Source of the DNA: Cyclospora cayetanensis
Taxonomy: Eukaryota > Apicomplexa > Conoidasida > Eucoccidiorida > Eimeriidae
Assembly: GCF_002999335.1 (NCBI RefSeq)
Contig: NW_020312289.1
Span: 1-18,840 of the forward strand
Direction: 5' to 3'
DNA: 18,840 nucleotides
In this document: in pieces, positions 15,574 to 18,840 of the stretch
How the letters are laid out: each line of letters begins with the position of its first letter
Position numbering within the stretch: the first letter of the stretch is position 1
The notes under the pieces: generated by a model
Seen by the model: only the letters and a program-made list of their open reading frames with translations
Told to the model about the DNA's origin: nothing
Database searches by the model: none
Made by a program: the position numbers and the translations under genes

Positions 15574-18466
15574 ATGCAGCTCGCAACGCTCTCCGGAAGG
15601 ACGGGGGGCCTGCCTCTCACATGGGCGCCTCCGCTGCTCAAACCGCCCACAGGGAAACTTCCGCCTTCCCCTCTGACCGCTTCTGGCTATGCAGCTCCCT
15701 CCTTTGTGTCCCTCCGGAAGGCACAGCCATGCAGAGCACAGCAGCTCTCCGCTGGGCGAGCGACAGCAACACCCCCAGAAGCAGAAGCAGAAGCAGCAGG
15801 TACAACAGTGGAGGCCTTATTCCCTTTCGGATCCCCGCCTGGGCTGTCTGCGACTTCGACCGCAGATCCGCGGAGTGAAGGCGCCCTCGAGGAGGCGAAG
15901 ACAGTCATCGAAAAGGAAATGTGGCGGCTGTATGCTGAACAGCAGCAACTCCCACAGCAGCAGCAAAAGCGGCTGTCTAAAGAGCAGGTCGAGCAGCTTG
16001 TCGGGTTCTCCAAGGATTACTGTAACTCGGCAAAGGTCTCCGGAAAAGTCACAGCAACACAATGCGTTGCGAAGCTCACGTAAATCAAAAATATCCCGTG
16101 TTATTTTTACCCGTAGCCCATTTACTCTCCCTTCCCTCTGCTATTAGCGGCCGTCTTTTTCTTCTGCCCAGTTCGTCCAGGATTCTCGCTAGCGACGCGC
16201 GACTTATATTCCCTTGTGCCTCCCTCTAGAGCTCGCCTCTGTCCTCCCCTTTGCCCCTTTCGCATTCTATTGCTGCTTGCCAACCGAAAGCGTTGCCTTC
16301 TGCAGGGGCTGTCTGTAGCCTCACGCATCCACACTGCTGCCTTGAGATGCTGGCGTCTGCGGTGCTCAGGAGTATCCTTCAGCAGTGCATGCGTTGCTCG
16401 TCGCACGTCTTCACCGCCTTTAGTGCAGCTCAGCACGAACCTCTAGACTTTGCGCGATGGGCTCTTGGCATATGGGAGCCGCTGATCGATGTGAAGCGCA
16501 GCAAACTTCCGGTATGGTCAGCTCTTGCCTTTGATCGTCTTTGTCTGCTGGCTAAGCGGGCTGTGTGTTGCTGGAGCCTGTTGTGGCTGCATTAGGGTTC
16601 TTTTAAAAAGGCATTTTGTGGGCGTTTACGTGGCCTGGAGCGCAGCAACAGCGGCCGGAGGTGTGGGGTTGAAGGGCTGGCAGGATAATATAAATACATA
16701 TATATATATATGTATATTTACATAAACCAACGACAAGCTTTTTCGGTGCCTGCATTTATTTATGCCCCCCCATTTTTTTGGTGCTATATTCACGGCCAAA
16801 GCTGCCATCTCGTCGCTAAGCTGGCGAGTTGCTATGACCAACTACTGCCCTCTGCCCATGTGCTTGGTTCGTATAGCGTAATCGGAGTGCTCGGCTCTCT
16901 AGAAACACATCACAAGTTGCTTTCGCGCTGCGTTATTTGGGGTGTCCCTTTTGCACTGACACTGCCCTGCGTCTATGCAGCCTCTCGCGCGTGCTGCTTC
17001 TTGTGAGGGGTGTTGCGGTGATAGACGGAGGGGCCTTTCTTAGGGGCTTCTGGGAAGCACATGCCACTGCTTTTGTGTATAGGGCTCACCCGCAAGTGCA
17101 GTTAGCCGCATGCACATCTGCTGGATTGAAGAATGCTGCAGAAACCATCAAGCATTTTTGTTTTGCCTACGGTGGTATGTGTGCAAACAGGTTCATGAGA
17201 CGACACTCGCGGCCCTGTCTGCACATCTGAAGGCAGGCGGCAATGCAGTGCTGTTGTCTAACCACCAGACAGAGCCAGACCCCCTTCTGGCTAGATTCAT
17301 ATTTCAGAAAAAGGGATTCAAGGATCTCTACGACGCACTGACGGCTGTCGCAGGATACCGGTACGCGCGCACATTTCTTGAGCCGCAAGCCTTTATATGG
17401 CGGGAGCTTTCCTGCTGCCTTTTCCTGGACTCTAAGCGAAGACGGGGATGACCCTTAATCTTACCGCAGATCGGCTTGCGCGAAGGCGCCTCGCCGGCTG
17501 GAAGTGTGTGCATGTGCATGTGCATGTGTATGAGTACATACATATATATATATATATACATATGTATATACATACCTATATCTATACATGTATCTATATC
17601 CATATATGTGTACATACATATATATATGTATATATATGTATATATATATGTGTCTAGTGTGTCTGCGTGTGTGTGACGCATGCTGCTAGAGTCCGTTCCG
17701 ATTTGCTGTCGGTACCGTTTTCGATGAGCTGCAACATGATCTGCGTTCATTCTAAGAAGCATCTGTCTTCTGGAGCGGAGAGCTTAGGACAGCAACGCAG
17801 AGAAAACGTTTTGGCCATGCAGGCGCTGCAGCAACTCCTCCAAGCTGGGGGAGCTCTCATATGGGTAGCTCCCAGTGGGGGCCGTGACAGGGCGAATGAG
17901 AAGGGGGTGTATGTCCAGCCGGATCTCTTTGACAGCAAAACGGTTCAGTCCTTTGCGCTTCTTGCAAGAAAAGCCAAAGAGGCGACAGGCGTAGAGACTC
18001 TCTTCCTCCCCATGGCCGTCTACACCGCTCCCATCTGCCCGCCCCCAAAAGCAGTATTGCACTTAACGCACTTGAGCCTCTCCACTTCCCCCTCTAGTGC
18101 ACTGTTCGGCTGGCGTGCTGTCCTTGCATGCGCCCTCACCAACACCCGCTTTCGTGCATGACAGGCTTCATTCCCCTCCATTCTCCCTCCTTGCTCGGCT
18201 GCCTCTCGTCTGCCCTCTTTTCCCTGTGTGTGTCGCTCCCGAAATCATTCGTTTGCTCTGCACCCTCATTAGCCTCGCCCTCTTTGGGGTGTCCGTATGA
18301 ACTTCAGGTTGCCAAGGAGCTCGGCGAAGTCCGCACTTGCAACTTCTCCCCCATAGGCCTTGCCATAGGGGAACCCCTCCCCGCAGATCTTGCGCCCCCA
18401 GGCCTTACGGCAGCAGCTCAGGAGCAGACGAATGCCCTTTACGCCTCCATCGCCTCATTCCCGTGA
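15475..18466 (+). CDS. ATS1: Plastid (apicoplast) glycerol-3-phosphate acyltransferase, ATS1 type
   Basis: Acyl-ACP:glycerol-3-phosphate 1-O-acyltransferase, which makes lysophosphatidate in the first step of plastid-type glycerolipid synthesis; expected in the apicoplast. Exons: 15475-16079, 16370-16511, 17191-17360, 17690-18053, 18308-18466. The sum is 1440 bases (479 residues) with all phases closing. Motifs match remembered plant ATS1: HEPLDFARW (plant REPFDYY), NHQTEPDP with the HX4D acyltransferase motif (His274, Asp279), AGYR, MICVHSKKHL, IWVAPSGGRDR (about 363-373), PICPPPK, and FSPIGLAIGEPLP near the C-terminus. Joining exons at the chosen sites makes the alignment almost gap-free. 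The N-terminus has a hydrophobic stretch (LLRLLLGLSCILVYY, residues 11-25) followed by a Pro/Ser/Ala-rich, basic segment, which is a bipartite signal-plus-transit leader. A Gln-rich patch precedes the helical domain. Introns are 290, 679, 329 and 254 bases, and two carry TA/CA repeats. The upstream in-frame extension has no ATG, so 15475 is the start. Confidence 0.94.
16692..16720. repeat. (TA)n microsatellite in acyltransferase intron 2
   Basis: A short run of TA dinucleotides with interruptions, inside the 679-base intron between exons 2 and 3. Confidence 0.88.
17507..17654. repeat. TG/TA/CATA microsatellite in acyltransferase intron 3
   Basis: A CATGTG run followed by long TATA/CATA/TATC alternation fills nearly half of intron 3 and ends about 35 bases before the exon 4 acceptor. 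Confidence 0.92.
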
Positions 18467-18481
18467 TTCAGCCGCCGCCAT

Positions 18482-18606
18482 CACACATACATGTATGCAT
18501 ACATGCATACATACACATACATACATACATTCATACACATACATGTACACACACATACATACATACACACACACATACGTACACACACACACACACACAC
18601 ACACAC
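18482..18606. repeat. ACAT tetranucleotide and (CA)n repeat 3' of the acyltransferase gene
   Basis: Starting about 16 bases after the stop codon, ACAT/ATGC units pass into a pure (CA)n run. It probably lies in the 3' untranslated region or flank. Confidence 0.93.
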
Positions 18607-18840
18607 AACAGCAAAAGAAAACAAGATAACAACCAACACAAAAAAAAACACAATACACTCCCTATCGCTACAAACAAAAATAGCCACACACAAACACACC
18701 TACATAAACCCCCATCACAACATCAACACCAACACATATCCGTGCTCTCCCAAAAGACCCACACTCACTAAGAACCCTGGGGGGATTCTCTTGCTTCTGT
18801 TACTTTGTTTTTTTTTTGTTTTTTTTATTTTGTTTGTTGG
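18607..18840. other. Low-complexity terminal sequence, possible unreliable contig end
   Basis: Directly after the (CA)n run the sequence becomes a CA/A-rich string with almost no G for about 130 bases. It then changes abruptly to G and T-rich sequence ending in long T runs broken by single G or A. No gene, repeat unit or motif is recognisable. The pattern is more like decaying read quality after a dinucleotide repeat than genomic sequence. Confidence 0.5.

Noticed and set aside
16512..17190. An extra exon in acyltransferase intron 2 (open frames around 16937-17230)
   Set aside because: Joining 16511 to 17191 gives an alignment with plant ATS1 that needs only about one residue of gap. Any inserted exon would add residues with no counterpart.

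Overview
The window looks like nuclear DNA of an apicomplexan coccidian, most likely an Eimeria species. The signs are dense CAG/CTG trinucleotide tracts read as poly-Gln, poly-Ala and poly-Ser inside otherwise conserved proteins, multi-exon genes with short GT-AG introns rich in (CA)n, (TA)n and ACAT repeats, and a plastid-type acyltransferase with an N-terminal secretory signal as expected for an apicoplast enzyme. The species call is inference; no species marker is visible.

Layout. (1) 219-5841, minus strand: a ubiquitin-specific protease of the USP48/UBP26 type, with four exons in view and its C-terminus beyond the left edge. A 31-bp tandem repeat (1-124) lies in the next intron. (2) 5842-7628: non-coding spacer with a CTT/CTG tract and a G-run cluster. 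(3) 7629-14132, minus strand: a gene of about 15 exons for a coiled-coil protein of about 925 residues, whose N-terminal segment matches the CEP135/Bld10 (TSGA10) centriole family. (4) 14819-14891, minus strand: an intronless tRNA-Thr(CGU). (5) 15475-18466, plus strand: a complete five-exon gene for an ATS1-type plastid glycerol-3-phosphate acyltransferase of 479 residues. (6) 18467-18840: microsatellite, then sequence that looks like a degraded read end.

I placed exon boundaries by hand from GT/AG sites, reading-frame phase and remembered family sequences. All junctions of the acyltransferase gene and of the visible protease exons are phase-consistent. In the CEP135-like gene every junction closes except the end of exon 2, where two solutions remain.

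The three proteins belong to separate processes: deubiquitination, centriole/basal-body structure, and apicoplast lysophosphatidate synthesis. Nothing in the layout implies co-function. I see no evidence of a previously undescribed multigene system. The more unusual signals are a stop-free, 3n-length intron built of heptad-sized repeats in the CEP135-like gene, a run of frame-neutral exons in the same gene, a SUMO-interaction-like motif in an insertion of the protease domain, and the odd sequence at the right edge.
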